A stretch of 64,000 nt of DNA from Heterocephalus glaber (Eukaryota; Chordata; Mammalia; Rodentia; Bathyergidae). Each line of letters begins with the position of its first letter. Positions within the stretch are counted from its first letter, which is position 1. Made by a program: the position numbers and the translations under genes. Positions 48,971 through 60,885 of the stretch are shown piece after piece. The stretch lies in assembly GCF_000247695.1 (NCBI RefSeq), contig NW_004624741.1:33919564-33983563 (forward strand), given 5' to 3'. The notes under the pieces were generated by a model. The model was not told where the DNA came from. It saw only the letters and a list, made by a program, of their open reading frames with translations, and did no database searches.

Positions 48971-49560
48971 GATTTACTAGTAGTTGGTCTTTGAATGAAT
49001 CATTGTCTTCTAATACTGAAAAGCTTTCTTCTCACTGGTCACTTCTGCTGCCCATACTTTCAATATAACTTAATCTCCTGGATTTCTGATTGTAATATTT
49101 TCATGGGCTCTAATTCTTTACCAAAATGGTCATTCATTATTGTATTATTTTATTTAGCTCATCTAGCTATTTATTTGTCTTCTGAAGGCTCCTGAACTTT
49201 TTTATTGTTTCTATTATTTGTTTAGTTATTTTTCTATGAACTTACTGAGTATTGCCTGTATCTGGTTATTACTCTTCTTTGTTATCCTTTTATGTAATTT
49301 GGGTGTGTGATTTATTCTGTTCTTTCCCTATGTCCATTCTTATTGGCTACCAGAGACTTCAGTACTTTGGTAGGAATTTTGTTGACTTGCTTTCTCATGC
49401 TTCTTTGATTTTTGTATGTTTGTTTTGTATTGCCCTGAGGTTTGTGGATGGATTGTGTAAAGATTTTATTGATAGTATACAGATCACTTTAGTTGATATT
49501 CAGTGAGGCATTTGGATCATGGCTAACTATTGTCCTCTACCTCAGTCCCAGGATCTGACT

Positions 49561-52500
49561 ACATTGGTTAATTTAGGATGGAATAATATAGTGTAATTAG
49601 GCTGAGAACAATGCTTTCTGTGAAAGTACTCTAGTATTTTTAATGTCATAGAAGTAATCTGAGTGTTGGCTTACAGAGAGTTAGCAAAGATTGTGTTTCC
49701 CTGTTAATATTAAACAAATCAGGTACAGTAATATTATCCAGGACAAAATGAATATTAGCAAAAGATAAGAACCAATTATATATGATCATTAACTCTAGAG
49801 AGGAAATTTATAATTTATAATTATGTTGTAAAATTTAAGAGAACCTAGGTGTTGAGTTTAATCTAATATGTATAAATATGACAGCTACATCTCCATTAAT
49901 AGTAGAAAAGAATTCAAAAGTAATTTTACAGGCTTTTCCAACTACCAAAAGATTATGAATTTTTTATATTTATATACTAGTGAAAATAAGGGGTTTGAGA
50001 ATGGGGGAATGCAAGGAGAAAAATTTGCAGCCTTAAAATATATATGAAAATGGAGAGAGAAATTGTAAAAAAATTCCTATTGGGAGTAGAAGGATGTTTA
50101 TAGAATTATGGAAAGAGAAGAAAAAAACTTATGAGAAATAGATTAAAGAAAAAGGGGAAGAAAAAACAAGAGATTACATAGGGAGTAAAATTACAGCAAA
50201 AAATTAAAGAGTGAAAAATGAAAATGGAGTAAAGGAAGAAAAAAAGAAAAACATTAAGAAAATTATAAGAATCAAGGAAGAAAGACACAGAAAAATTCCC
50301 CAATATCTAATAAACTCATGAAGATGAAAAAAGGAGAAGAAATAAGAAAATAAAAGAAAAAGAAAACAGAATGAAACCAGAGAAAAATTTAAACTAATGC
50401 ATAGCCTCACAAAAAACTAAACAGCACCAAAAATAAGAAACCAATGAATAGATAAAAAAGCTCAAAACATAAAAGCAAAATCAAACCAAAAAAAAGAATG
50501 AAAAAATGTCTGTGATTTTGATTGTGTAGTTTTCTTCTAGGATCTACAATTTTGTGGAAATGTCAAGTTGCGGAAATACCTTTGCTCCAACAAGTTGCTG
50601 AAGAAATAAATCAAACATCAGATCCATTCTAGATGTAGTCATGAACATTCCATCATAATAGAGTAAGGACACCGATGACTGTCAAATCCAGGAAAAGTTC
50701 AGCTGTCTGTGGCCTCTGGTTATAGATGTAAGGTCTGTAACTTCTAGTTTAAAGGCCTAAAGGTCTCTCTTTTCAACCTTACCACATCTCCCTGACCATG
50801 GATGTCTACTGAGGCTGTTTCTCACCCAGTCACTATGGGAAAGTAACACAAGGAGCTCAGAATTGAAGACATCTCATGGTTGCTCTTAGTACTTGGTTCA
50901 AACAATCAGCCCCTCCTCAAAATAGTGTGTGAGAGCTCTCATTCTCTTCAGGAGAAATGATGGGCACTTGAGCAGGAGACATTCACCAGCTCTTCCCTTT
51001 TGAAAAACTCATATGAGAGCAGAATCTATTGCTCTCCCTGTAGATCACAGCACCTGCTAGTCTGTTCCAGTCCCATGTTTCTCCCTGAAGCCCTCTGGGA
51101 TGCCCAGGTTTTGCTTTATCTCTGTAGATTCATTCTCTGTTTCCCTTGAGCAATGAGCCAGGAGCCTGGGAGAAAGTGTAGATTGTTCCCTCCTTTCTCT
51201 ACATTGTGCAATTTATCTTGAATGGCTCTATAGTTTTTTAATTTCTTGTTAGTTCTTTCCTGGTTTCCATATCTCAATCATACTAGGAGTTGCCAAAGCA
51301 CTGGGAATTAAGTACCATCTCCACCTTGTGTGGAGGTCCTAATAATCAAAAAAGTTCACCAAGCCAATCAAACTCTCATGTGAACCTTAGCTAAACTATG
51401 ACAAGTAACTGACCATAAGTTACTGGATCTGTTCCCACTTGACTTACCAAGGCCTTGGCCACCTCCTAAATCCAAACTATTTCTCATCCCACTTTCTGAA
51501 AGGCCTTTTATAACATCTGACTGACACACTGACACCAAACCTTCCCAGCTCCTTTAACATATGACCATCTAGAAATATTCCAACAGCTCCTCCAGGAATA
51601 TGGAGGCAAGAGGCTTCCACTCCTGGGCACTGACAATAATTGTCAACCTGAAGTCCTCCCCAGTGACCAGGTTTTAATCAAGGTCTTGAAGAAGGGTGGG
51701 CCCCAGGAATGACTTTCCACTAATACTTATACACCCTCTTAATCACTGTTTATATAATTAGTCATTAAGGTACAAGTAACAGATAGTTGTATTCACCTCT
51801 CCATGGTAAAACCCAAGCCACCTGATATACTAGAAAATGAAGGAGGGAGACCACAAACCTTGTACATCTTTGATCCAGTGGATGACTTCAAATTATGTTT
51901 TTTTCAGAAAAAAAACCAATGAAACTGTTAAACCATATAAATAAAACTTTTGTTCTCTCTAAGTAAATTGTGTGGCTACTCTTGATACCTTTTTTTTGCT
52001 ACACTTGATGTCCTTAACACAAAGTATAACATTATCTCTTCTTTTGCTGTTTCTTATGGAAACCAAATAGATAATTTAAAAAATTTCCCCTAATAAACAG
52101 TGATCATTTATATACCTTTTAGTTGATCACATTTTTCTCCTTCATCAATAACTACCGAAGAACATGACAGGTAGCCTAGACAAATGTGCTCAAGTTTGTA
52201 TTGCCATCCTTCAAGATCAAATATAGTAACTGGCAGCAGTGGCCATGCCCCATTGTAGGGGACTAGATCTGACTCCTGACACAGAGGGTTATGTTTGTCT
52301 CCTAAAGAGAAATGTAGTTCCTGTGTCAGTCAGTCTGAAACAGTAGAAGATACTGCACATAAGCTGGCTGACCATGTTTCCAAGGTCTACAAGAAACATC
52401 CTGAATCATAGATCCCCTGGTGCAATATCTGGAATTGGAGGTTCTGGTAATTGTCCTAGCCATGGCCTTTATTAATGCTTCCATAACCTTACTATTTAGA

Positions 52501-55450
52501 TTTACATATTCAAACATATTTCCTCTTTGGTAACAATTAAAGTACTGGAATGGCCCAAAGCCAAGATCAAAGCCTGGCTCCACACCCATGGTTCATCAGG
52601 AAATCCGCAGAAGAGGAAAAGCACTCCCCTGATACCTTATGTCAGACAGGGAGGGAGCTCTTTGGTCTCTACATAGGTAGAGCCAGCAACCAATTCAGCA
52701 GGAGATAGCTATCTAAGATGAAGCTTCCCCCTTTTCCACCCTTCAGTGATTTTTCAGGAAAAAGATCTTCAGGCAGGGACTAGTAGAGATAGCACAATTG
52801 GGGCTGGGAGACCTCCTCCACTCACATGAATTTGGGCAACATCCCAGAGCCAGTCCTCCTCCCATTATCATCAGAGAAGCAAAAGTAAAATAAAAAAGAC
52901 CAAGGAAATTTCTAAAGCTCAAGGTCATAGTACATATGTGTTATATCTTGTGCCCTTAACTTCCGTAACAGTTTTGCCATTCTAAACTTGTTAAAAGGTC
53001 ATGCATATGTATTGAATCTCACATATGTAATTTCTTCTGAAAGGATTCTGAGAAGTGCATGTGTGTATTGTGCCACTGAGATGACTCAGCGACTTGTCAG
53101 TCATTTCCCACAATCTAATCCATAGCTGATCAAGAAATCCTCAGAGGAGGATCATCCAGAGACCCAGTGAGAATTGCTCGAGCTACAAACCATCTCCTAA
53201 AATCTGAAACCTTGCTTTTTCTGTATGCCTTTTACCCCTGTCATCACAATACCACTTTTCTGTTCATGCCATATTCTTGATTCTGTTGGCACAGACCTGC
53301 CCTGAGCACATTTTCTCCTGATCTTCACTAAATATAGCCACTTTTTTCTTCTATGCTAAATTCACAGTACTTTGATTGCTGTACACGAGTCTGGAATCTG
53401 TCAGATCCACCATGAAGTATCATCTTCTTCAAAACTTTCATCTAATTTGTAGTATTCTATTTCTTGTTTAAATTGGAGTTAAATGATTTCTCAGTTTTCA
53501 CTTAAGAACTTTGGCTGATAAGATCCATTTCTAATTTCTATTCACATTCAGTTGCTAGAAAGAAAATGTGAAGAGAATAACCTCCTGGAGGAAGGCAATG
53601 ATTGGCTAAAAAACTTGAGAGTAATGAATGGGTCTTTAAAATGTTAAAATAGAAGAAAATGAGAAAATATTAGGGCTGATTGGATGTATTTCAGTGAAAA
53701 CACAAATGGAAGAAGTTAACTTGCAACTGTCCCATTGTTTCTCCATTTGAGTGGAATGGGAGTGTTTGTGTCGCATACAGTGTGCTACATATTTAGTAAG
53801 TACTTGGATAGTGCTCTCAAGAAGCAAAACCAAAGTTTTTTATTTTCACCAAATTTGATCATCACATGAGTGATATAACATTTTCAACAAGAAATATTGC
53901 CCTTTCCCATATTATTCTTTTGTCACCCTAAAATTTCATTTGATGATACTTTCCTATTCATAATTTTTGAGAGAAAAAAGTCACACACATTTGCCAGTTT
54001 GTAATCAAAAGTTTTAATTAGTCAGCCTCATAACAGACTCTAACTGTCCATTGCCATGTTCATATCATCTATTCAAGTGCAGATCTTCTAGTCTGAGAAG
54101 CAACTGTGCTCACAAGCAGAGTACAGCTCACCACCACTGCCATGTTTGTGCTAGCCAAGACTTTTCCCCAGCAACATTCCGCTTACTTTTTTCCACCTGT
54201 CTTTGGGCAATGACAATTTTACCAGAAATATTCACTTTTGAACAAAAACAACATTTCACTCACAGTAAAAAGTAAACAAAAAATAAATTGACATTTTACA
54301 GAAATTATTATTGAACTGTAGGCAAAAATGATATGCATCACTTCAGAATGCTTTAATCATGTAAATCCAAGGTCTGTTTCATGGAAAATACAAAATTGTT
54401 CCACTTTGTTCTGAGGGTAATCCCTCCAAAATTCCTTGAGGATAAGTTTCTCTGAGTGTTTAGGAAATAAAAAATAATTTTACAGCATGCCTAAGAATAT
54501 GCCCTGAGAGTAAATCATTATAAATCAAGTAAGTTGTATAGAAACCGTGCAGTATGAAAGTAAGTTATTATTAAATTAATGAAATATTTTCTGCGTTCAG
54601 TTAGACCTGCCCAATGCAAATAATTATTTTAATTTTGTGGTAATTTTCTAAAATTAAGAGTAAAAGAAATTATAGAGTTGATACACCAACGTGAGTGATC
54701 ACAATATACAATGAATGCTTAAATTTTTAAAAATGATTACAGTAAAAGACACATTTGCACTAATGTCCCTAAAAACATTTCTCCTTTCTTGAAACACACA
54801 TTCGTTATTCGATTATTTTTTCCTGTCTCTGAGGCACTTCTGCAAGTCCTCTTTTGTACATATCTTTATGAAATGATAAAAATTATAGTGCATGCTGCTG
54901 CCAGTTCCCATGAATGGGAACGGTAGGGTCATAAAAACTTGACAGTGTGCCCTCATCTTCCTGATTTGACAGATCTAACACTGTTGGAATTCTGACTCTT
55001 CCCAAAAGTAAAATTGACCATGTGAGGTAAATATTTTGAATGTGTTCTGGGTACCACGACAGCCACAATAGCACAGCTAAAGGCCCTCATGAAAGGAGAC
55101 TTAGAAACTGCTTCAGGAATTGGCAAGGACAATGGGATAAGTGAGTTTGAATGTGGGGAAGGATTGTAAGGGGAATCATGGCAATGTGTCTGCTAAAATA
55201 CTAGTTTCAAAATTTGAACATTCAACTAAGTTGTTGATCTCATACTAACTTTGAAATATTTGCAAAGATTTCCCTATATTCTATTTTTATTTTCCATGTC
55301 AGCAAATTAATTCACATTAGTGAAAAATCCATGGCCATTATTAGATGGGAAAGAAGTAATAAAGATTAATATTAGGGTTGAGAACATATAAGTATTTTGC
55401 CACAGTGGATGAATTTGCAATATTACAGATTAAATTCAGTGTAAGTGGTG
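49561..55450. other. Intergenic; A-rich block at 49980-50520, otherwise unrecognised
   Basis: 49980-50520 is A/G-rich low-complexity sequence, possibly an old L1 5' region or tail. Its antisense frames (Phe/Ser/Leu-rich) are artefacts. 51300-52020 has an LTR-like end (ccatataaataaaacttttg, then ctctctaagtaaattgtgtg), but I cannot fix its limits. No protein family is recognised in 52100-55450. From about 55085 the sequence matches 59440-59700 and is the 3' flank of OR2L pseudogene C. Confidence 0.5.
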
Positions 55451-55512
55451 GATATTAAGTATTTTTTTTCAAGTAGTGATCCACTGCTGCATATACAAAG
55501 GCACAAATTTGC

Positions 55513-56225
55513 CTACATTTTCCCAGAGCAGATTCTTGGAATCACTCTTCCCAGGGCCCTCAGCACCTCCTTGTTCCTCAGGCTGTAGATCACAGGTTTG
55601 AGCACTGGGGTGAGGAAGATGTAGAAGACAGCAAGATCCTTGTCCTCTGCTGGAGACTGGAAAGACTTTGGTTGGAGATAACTGTAAGCGAAGGGTGCAT
55701 AGTAGAAAGTCACCACAATGAGGTGGGCACTGCAGGTGGAATAGGTCTTCATCCTTTCTTACCATGACTACATGTGGTAACCAGGAAGAATGAACTGACC
55801 ATAGGAACAAGAATATCCAGAAAAGGAAACACAAGAAAGAGGATGGTGCTCATGAACACAGTGTACTCATGGACCCTGGTGTTCATGCAGGACAGAGTGA
55901 GCTTGGATGGAACATGGCAGAAGGAATGATTGATGGCCCTCAATCTGCAGTAAGGGATACTTAGGACTTTGTGTGACCACAGGAGTTGGCAATAGCCATT
56001 GCCCAGGATCCCAGCATCATCTGCACACATACTCTTTTATTCATGTCCATGGGGTATTGCAGAGGGAAGCAAATGGCCACATAACAGTCATAGGACACAG
56101 ACATCAGGATTAGTCCTCCTGAACCTACTAAAGTTCCAAAGAGGAAACTCTGCACTCTACACCCAATGAAGGAGATGGACTTGTTTCCAAAGAGGAAACT
56201 GGAAGTTACAATGCTGGTCCCGCCT
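55513..56225 (-). pseudogene. OR2L-like odorant receptor pseudogene C, 5'-truncated
   Basis: It begins in TM3 territory (SSFLFGNKSISFIGC) and lacks the N-terminus, TM1 and TM2, which are cut off at about 56225. It keeps VSYDCYVAICFPLQYP (DRY changed to DCY), PYCRLRAINHSFCHVPSKL, STCSAHLIVVTFYYAPFAYS and NKEVLRALGRVIPRICSGKM. TM7 reads LKPVIYSLRN, losing the NPxxY Asn. Frameshifts lie near 55975 and near 55760. It is nonfunctional. The C-terminal ICSGKM echoes the OR2L2/3/8 group. Confidence 0.93.
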
Positions 56226-58229
56226 GAGTCTCCCTACCTACACTGACTCATATTCTGCACTCACCTTGGTGAACTAGAATTCACCACACTGTAAAATGAC
56301 TGTTGTAGAATCTAAGAAGTCAGGGAGGAGCATTCTCACAGTGTGTGCACAAACCCAGTGTGATTCCCCTTCTCAGCAGTTTCCTGACAGAATCCACTGG
56401 AGAAGGCATGGCTAGTGCACAGTGTTCTCTTTCATTTTATTGACTAATATTAACTGATCTTATTGGATATTTGTAAGTGCTTGTTTTCCATTGTCTAGAA
56501 TGGAATAAAGAACCATTTTATCATATTAAGAATATTACAATACACAGTAATTATCTTTTGTGTGTACTTGGATGTTACTAAATTATGTACTTTCAGGAAG
56601 TTTCACAAGGATGCATTAGTGTTTAAAAAACAAACATTGAAATAAGTCAGAAGACATTTTTTGATACACAGAAATCAATTGCATTGATAAATTCTTTCAA
56701 TTTTGTTCTGGATTAAGAATGACTTCTGCTTTATTGTACATGTTCACAGAAGAAAGATGAGCTTTAAATCTGCATCTAATCCAGGCCTTAAACTTTAGTA
56801 AGGTAAACTCTGGCTGCTCAGGTTTCTCTGACTGTGCAGAGACACAAACATGGATGCCTACTGGCTGCCCATGGGAACACACACCATGCACACTCAAAGC
56901 ATGACTGGGGCAAAGACAGCACTGGACAGTGGTGTGTGTTTAGAGTCTGCACCACTAATTCTGCCATCACTATCAGCAAATTATCAGCATTCATGTAACA
57001 TGGTTTTTTTCACCTACAACTGCACAGTGACATCGAGATCAGATTGTCTCTGTGAACCATGCCCATTTGGTTCTCCAAAAAGCTTTTGCTGGTCCCTAAG
57101 ACAGATATTATTAATATTATATTTTGAAAGTGTGTGTACTGTCCAGGAAGCAAAGTGACAAATAAGTTCAGAAAATGAATAGTATAAGCACTCAATTTGG
57201 CACAAATTGAATTTGAATACAAACTGGATAGCTATTACACAGCTACTATGCACACATTGCCAGCATCACTTCCAAAAGGCTTTTTTAAATTTTGAATCCT
57301 GTTATTATTTCACATTTGGTAATTTAACCGTTACTCTTTTCCTTTAACCATAGGTCCATTACATATTTTCATATTGAAATACTATTTATAATTTCCAGGT
57401 ATTTGACCCCAATATAATGGATATTTGGTAGGTAGGTGAAACTGAAAGGAGGAGAGAATAATGAAATTACTTCCATCTGATCCAGAGATCAGGCTCACAA
57501 TGAGCTGATTTAGCTTCTGGTGTCTGCACCTCATAATGCAGGCTTTCTCCTGCAGAAGGGTTGATTCTCAAATTCCACTACCAATCTGATTCTGAAGCTA
57601 AGTTCTCTCAAGCACACAATAGAATTTATCCTTCTATAAAATAAACAAATGTAAAATTAGGATTCATACCACAATTCCTCCCCACTTTGAACCACTGACT
57701 TCCTTGGCTAGTTGTAGCACTGGTCAGCTTTCAACTTGGTGGGGGGACACATGCAATAGCCACATCATAGAAAAGAGAAGTTTAATTTGGCTCAGGACTG
57801 CATTTGATGGGCAGCTGGCTTCAAGTCAGGAAGCTCATAGTGGAGGGCCCAGGAGAAACAGAGCTGCTCAGGTCAAGGTGGCCAGGAAGCTGAGTGGGAT
57901 GAAAGGAACATAAGCAAGAGTCTTAAGTCCATCAGTGCCACCTCCAACTGACCCTCCCTCTGCCAGCACTCAGCTGGACATCAGTGGGTCAGTCCACCCT
58001 GCACTCTCTCACCCTGTGCCCTGACCACCTCTCCTAGATCTCCACATCCATTCAGTGGACTATGAGCCAACAGTCACAGGAGAACACAGTCATGTTTCTG
58101 AGTGGACCTTTTGAGTTCTGTCCTGACAAATATACCTATAAACCTCTTACTCCCCACTTGGCATTTCAGAGAAATCCAGGAAACTGAGCAGCAACCAGGA
58201 TTCCTTCCTTCAGTAGCTGCAGACTGAGT
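56226..58229. other. Intergenic between OR2L copies C and D; no gene recognised
   Basis: No OR fragment is seen here that could supply the missing 5' half of copy C. The remaining frames (for example 57704-57913 plus) have no family features. Confidence 0.5.
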
Positions 58230-58664
58230 CTAAGGACGGCTGTGTCCCTGGGGAATGTCCACTGAGACTGACAGGAAGGAGCCCATCTCTGAGGACATGG
58301 CCTGGCCTGAGGCTAAGGTGAGGACAGAGCCCTGGGAGCCCTGAGATCTCTCCAGGCTGCAGTGGGCAGGATCAGGCAGGTTCATGGGGACCTTCCCAGG
58401 CTGTCCTGCTCTGATTTGCCATGACAACTTCTGTGTCTCTAGGGAGCCCAGAGCCTTGTGTGGGTGATCCAGGGTGAGGCAGCCAGGACAAAGGAGGACC
58501 AGGATGCCCCCTGAGCCCCACCTGTCCTGAGAGATCTGGGGTGGTGTCATCCTGAGGGTTGTATGGAGGGGGCAGGACCCAGTTTTCACCTTCTGCACTA
58601 GGACCCCACAGTGAGAAAGGATGGCCAGAGGACTGGGCTCAAATGGAAAGAAATCAAGAGTCAA
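58230..58664 (-). other. GC-richer block with an unrecognised 144-codon open frame
   Basis: About 57930-58660 is richer in G+C than its surroundings. The minus frame starts MTLDFFPFEPSPLAILSHCG and is rich in Ser, Leu, Gly and Pro. I see no signal peptide, membrane segment or domain that I can name. It may be chance openness in GC-rich sequence or part of a decayed gene or repeat. I do not call it coding. Confidence 0.35.
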
Positions 58665-58837
58665 AACTTGAGTAATATGTAGCTGTTGCTCTTACTCATT
58701 TCTAAATGTCTCCCTTTAGCTCCCAGGAATTATTCACTACAGCACACAGCTCTTTATATGAACAGTGGTACACACTCATTTTTAAAAGGAAGACCATTCT
58801 GTGTCCCGAAGAGCAAGACTTAGGTGACAAAGGTTTC

Positions 58838-58955
58838 TCTACTGCAGTGGCACATGCCTATGGGTTAGACACTCAGGAGTCTGAGGCAGAAGGACTGCTT
58901 GAGTGCAGGACTTAAACCTACACTGCACAAAAGAGTGACACCTTGTTTCACAAAC
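58838..58955 (+). mobile_element. B1-like SINE (7SL-derived), diverged
   Basis: It reads agtggcacatgcctatgggt, actcaggagtctgaggcaga, aggactgcttgagtgcagga and gtgacaccttgtttca. These are the landmarks of a single B1/Alu-type arm with many substitutions. No clear target duplication. Confidence 0.75.
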
Positions 58956-59439
58956 ACTGTGGACAACATGTGAAATAAAGACAAACCATTCCTGCCTAGA
59001 ATGAATAAGACATTGATGGATTTCTGTGATTAACAAATGGGCATTTATGTGTTGAGTTATATTTCATTGAATAATCAAGAGTTTCCTAGGTAATATTCTA
59101 TTTTTTTTCATGTGTCGGGCTCCATTTTTATCCAGTGTGACTCAAAACACTGCATTTTAGGTGGTAATCTTATATGCTGATGGGAATCATGTGTGCAAGG
59201 TGTTGAGAACACAAATCCTGAGGGTCAGCAGGTGATGGGAGTTAGAGGTGATCACAAGGTAGAGGAAGTTTGTGTCCTCTGTGCCATCACATTGTGTCAG
59301 TGTGAGTTCCAGATGTACAGTACTAATCAGCATGTGTAGGTGAAGATGTGAACTCAGGAAGCTTTCCTTTATATATTCCTATTACACATGAGAGAATTCA
59401 ATATCATGATTTATGCAATCACATTAATTATGAGAGGTT

Positions 59440-59946
59440 AGAGTAAGAAAAGTACCAAGGACAATGAGATAAATGTGTTCAAATGAGTGTGAGTACTTTG
59501 AGGGGGATTCATAGCAATGTGTTTTTACAGTATTTTTTTGGGGGGGGTACTGGGGATCCAAGTCATAACCTTGTGGCTGGGAGGTAGACACAGTGTCACT
59601 TAGCTAAATCCCTGGCCCTAAAGGAATATTTTAAAATTAAAATATTCAACAAAGGTTTTGATCACACAACACATTCAAAATGACTGTGAAGTTTTCCACA
59701 TTTTCCATTTCAATATGTCCATAATAACAAAATGTTATCCGTAAAGTGAAAAAAGTTCATGTCCAATATATTTACAGAAAGGTGAGACAAGAAAACAAAA
59801 ATGTATATATTAGAACACATAATTATTATCATTCCATAGCTCAAAATTTTAAAATCTTAAACCTTAATTCTAATTTTTCAGCCCAAAACATTAAACATTT
59901 TTCTTATTCCTATAGATTGCTCAATTACACTGAGGCAGAAATTTAC
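59440..59946. repeat. 3' flank of OR2L copy D, duplicated at 55085-55450
   Basis: Shared text includes ccaaggacaatgagataa against gcaaggacaatgggataa, and ggattcatagcaatgtgttt against ggaatcatggcaatgtgtct, followed by caaaggttttgatcacac against aagttgttgatctcatac. Copies C and D therefore arose by a duplication that included 3' flank. Confidence 0.7.
59531..59620 (-). mobile_element. ID-family SINE, reverse orientation
   Basis: The minus-strand body is ggccagggatttagctaagt through cttggatccccagtaccccc. It interrupts the flank shared with copy C, where the matching site near 55195 is empty. It therefore inserted after the C/D duplication. The target duplication is not clear. Confidence 0.8.
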
Positions 59947-60885
59947 CTACATTGTTGTAGAATGAAACTTCTCAGCCACTCTCCCAAGGGCACCCAGCAC
60001 CTCCTTGTTCCCCAGGCTGTAGATGACAGGGTTGAGCACTGGGGTGATGATGGTGTGGAAGACAGCCAAAGCCTTGTCCTCTGCTGGAGACAGGAAGGAT
60101 TTTGGGAGAAGATAAGTGAAAACAAAAGGTACATAGTACAAAGTCACCACAGTGAGGTGGGCGCTGCAGGTAGAAGAGGCCTTCTTCCTGCCTTCCCGTG
60201 AGTGCATGCAGTAGACAGCAAGGAGCACTTTCCCATAGGAACCCACAATGGCCATGAAAGGGAACAGGAGAAAGATGATGGTGCTGAGGAACACAGTGTA
60301 CTCATAGACCCAGGTATTCCCACAGGCCAGAGTCACCATGGCTGGAATATCACAGAAGAAATGATTGATGGCCATGGACCTGCAGTAAGGGATATGGAGG
60401 ACATAGACTGTGTGAGCACAGGAGTTCACAGCACCCATTGCCCAGGATCCCAGGATCACCAGCACACACACTCTTCAGTTCATGCAGATGGGGTAGTGCA
60501 GAGGGAAGCAAATAGCCACATAACGGTCATAGGCCATAGACATCAGAATAGGTCCTTCTGAACATGCTAATGTGGCAAAAAAGAAACACTGAACCCCACA
60601 CCCAATGAAGGAGATGGACTTCTTTCCAAAGAGGAAGTCGGAAGCCATCTTGGGTACAGTGGTGCAGATGTAAATGAGTTCCACAAGGGAGAGCTGACTG
60701 AGCAGGAAGTACATGGGCATGTGGAGCTGGGCATCCAGAAGGATGAGCAGGACCATGCACAGGTTGCCGGCCAGGGCCATCATGAAGGTGGGGATGGTGA
60801 GAGTGAAGAGGAAAAGGCCAAGGCTTGATGGGGGGAACAGGCCCAGGAGGATGAAGTTGGTAGAGGTCTCATTGTAGTTTTCCAT
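59947..60885 (-). pseudogene. OR2L-like odorant receptor D, full length with one in-frame TGA
   Basis: One continuous frame of 313 codons from MENYNETSTNFILLGLFPPS to a normal stop at 59947, broken only by TGA at 60477-60475 (codon 137, in the loop after TM3). Before the stop: TM1 GNLCMVLLIL, TM2 MPMYFLLSQLSLVEL and an intact MAYDRYVAICFPLHYP. After it, in the same frame: LGSWAMGAVNSCAHTVYVLH, PYCRSMAINHFFCDIPAM, SYGKVLLAVY, STCSAHLTVVTLYY and NPVIYSLGNKEVLG. Asn-5 is glycosylatable (NET). Closest in style to human OR2L8/OR2L2/OR2L3. The paralogue at 26447 has AGA at the matching codon, so one A-to-T change explains the TGA. It is most simply a young or segregating pseudogene; read-through or a sequencing error are alternatives. 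Confidence 0.92.

Larger units (their letters stand above)
45248..49560 (-). mobile_element. Older L1, reverse orientation: most of ORF2, ORF1 and 5' region
   Basis: Moving right along + corresponds to moving towards the element's 5' end. 45250-45480 is the ORF2 C-terminal region (minus-strand frame with TTLPKLLQRFKANPIKIPI). 45980-46900 is the RT region. 47000-47900 and 48036-48310 are upstream ORF2, including the endonuclease. 48340-49200 is ORF1, and the rest is the 5' region. All frames are broken. Two ID SINEs and a ~308-bp insert interrupt it. It joins in sequence with 40440-41458. Confidence 0.75.

Noticed and set aside
50106..50410. Phe/Leu/Ser-rich membrane-like frames
   Set aside because: Antisense of an A-rich low-complexity tract.
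60202..60561. 119-codon + strand open frame
   Set aside because: It is the shadow of OR2L copy D; a similar shadow occurs opposite copy A.
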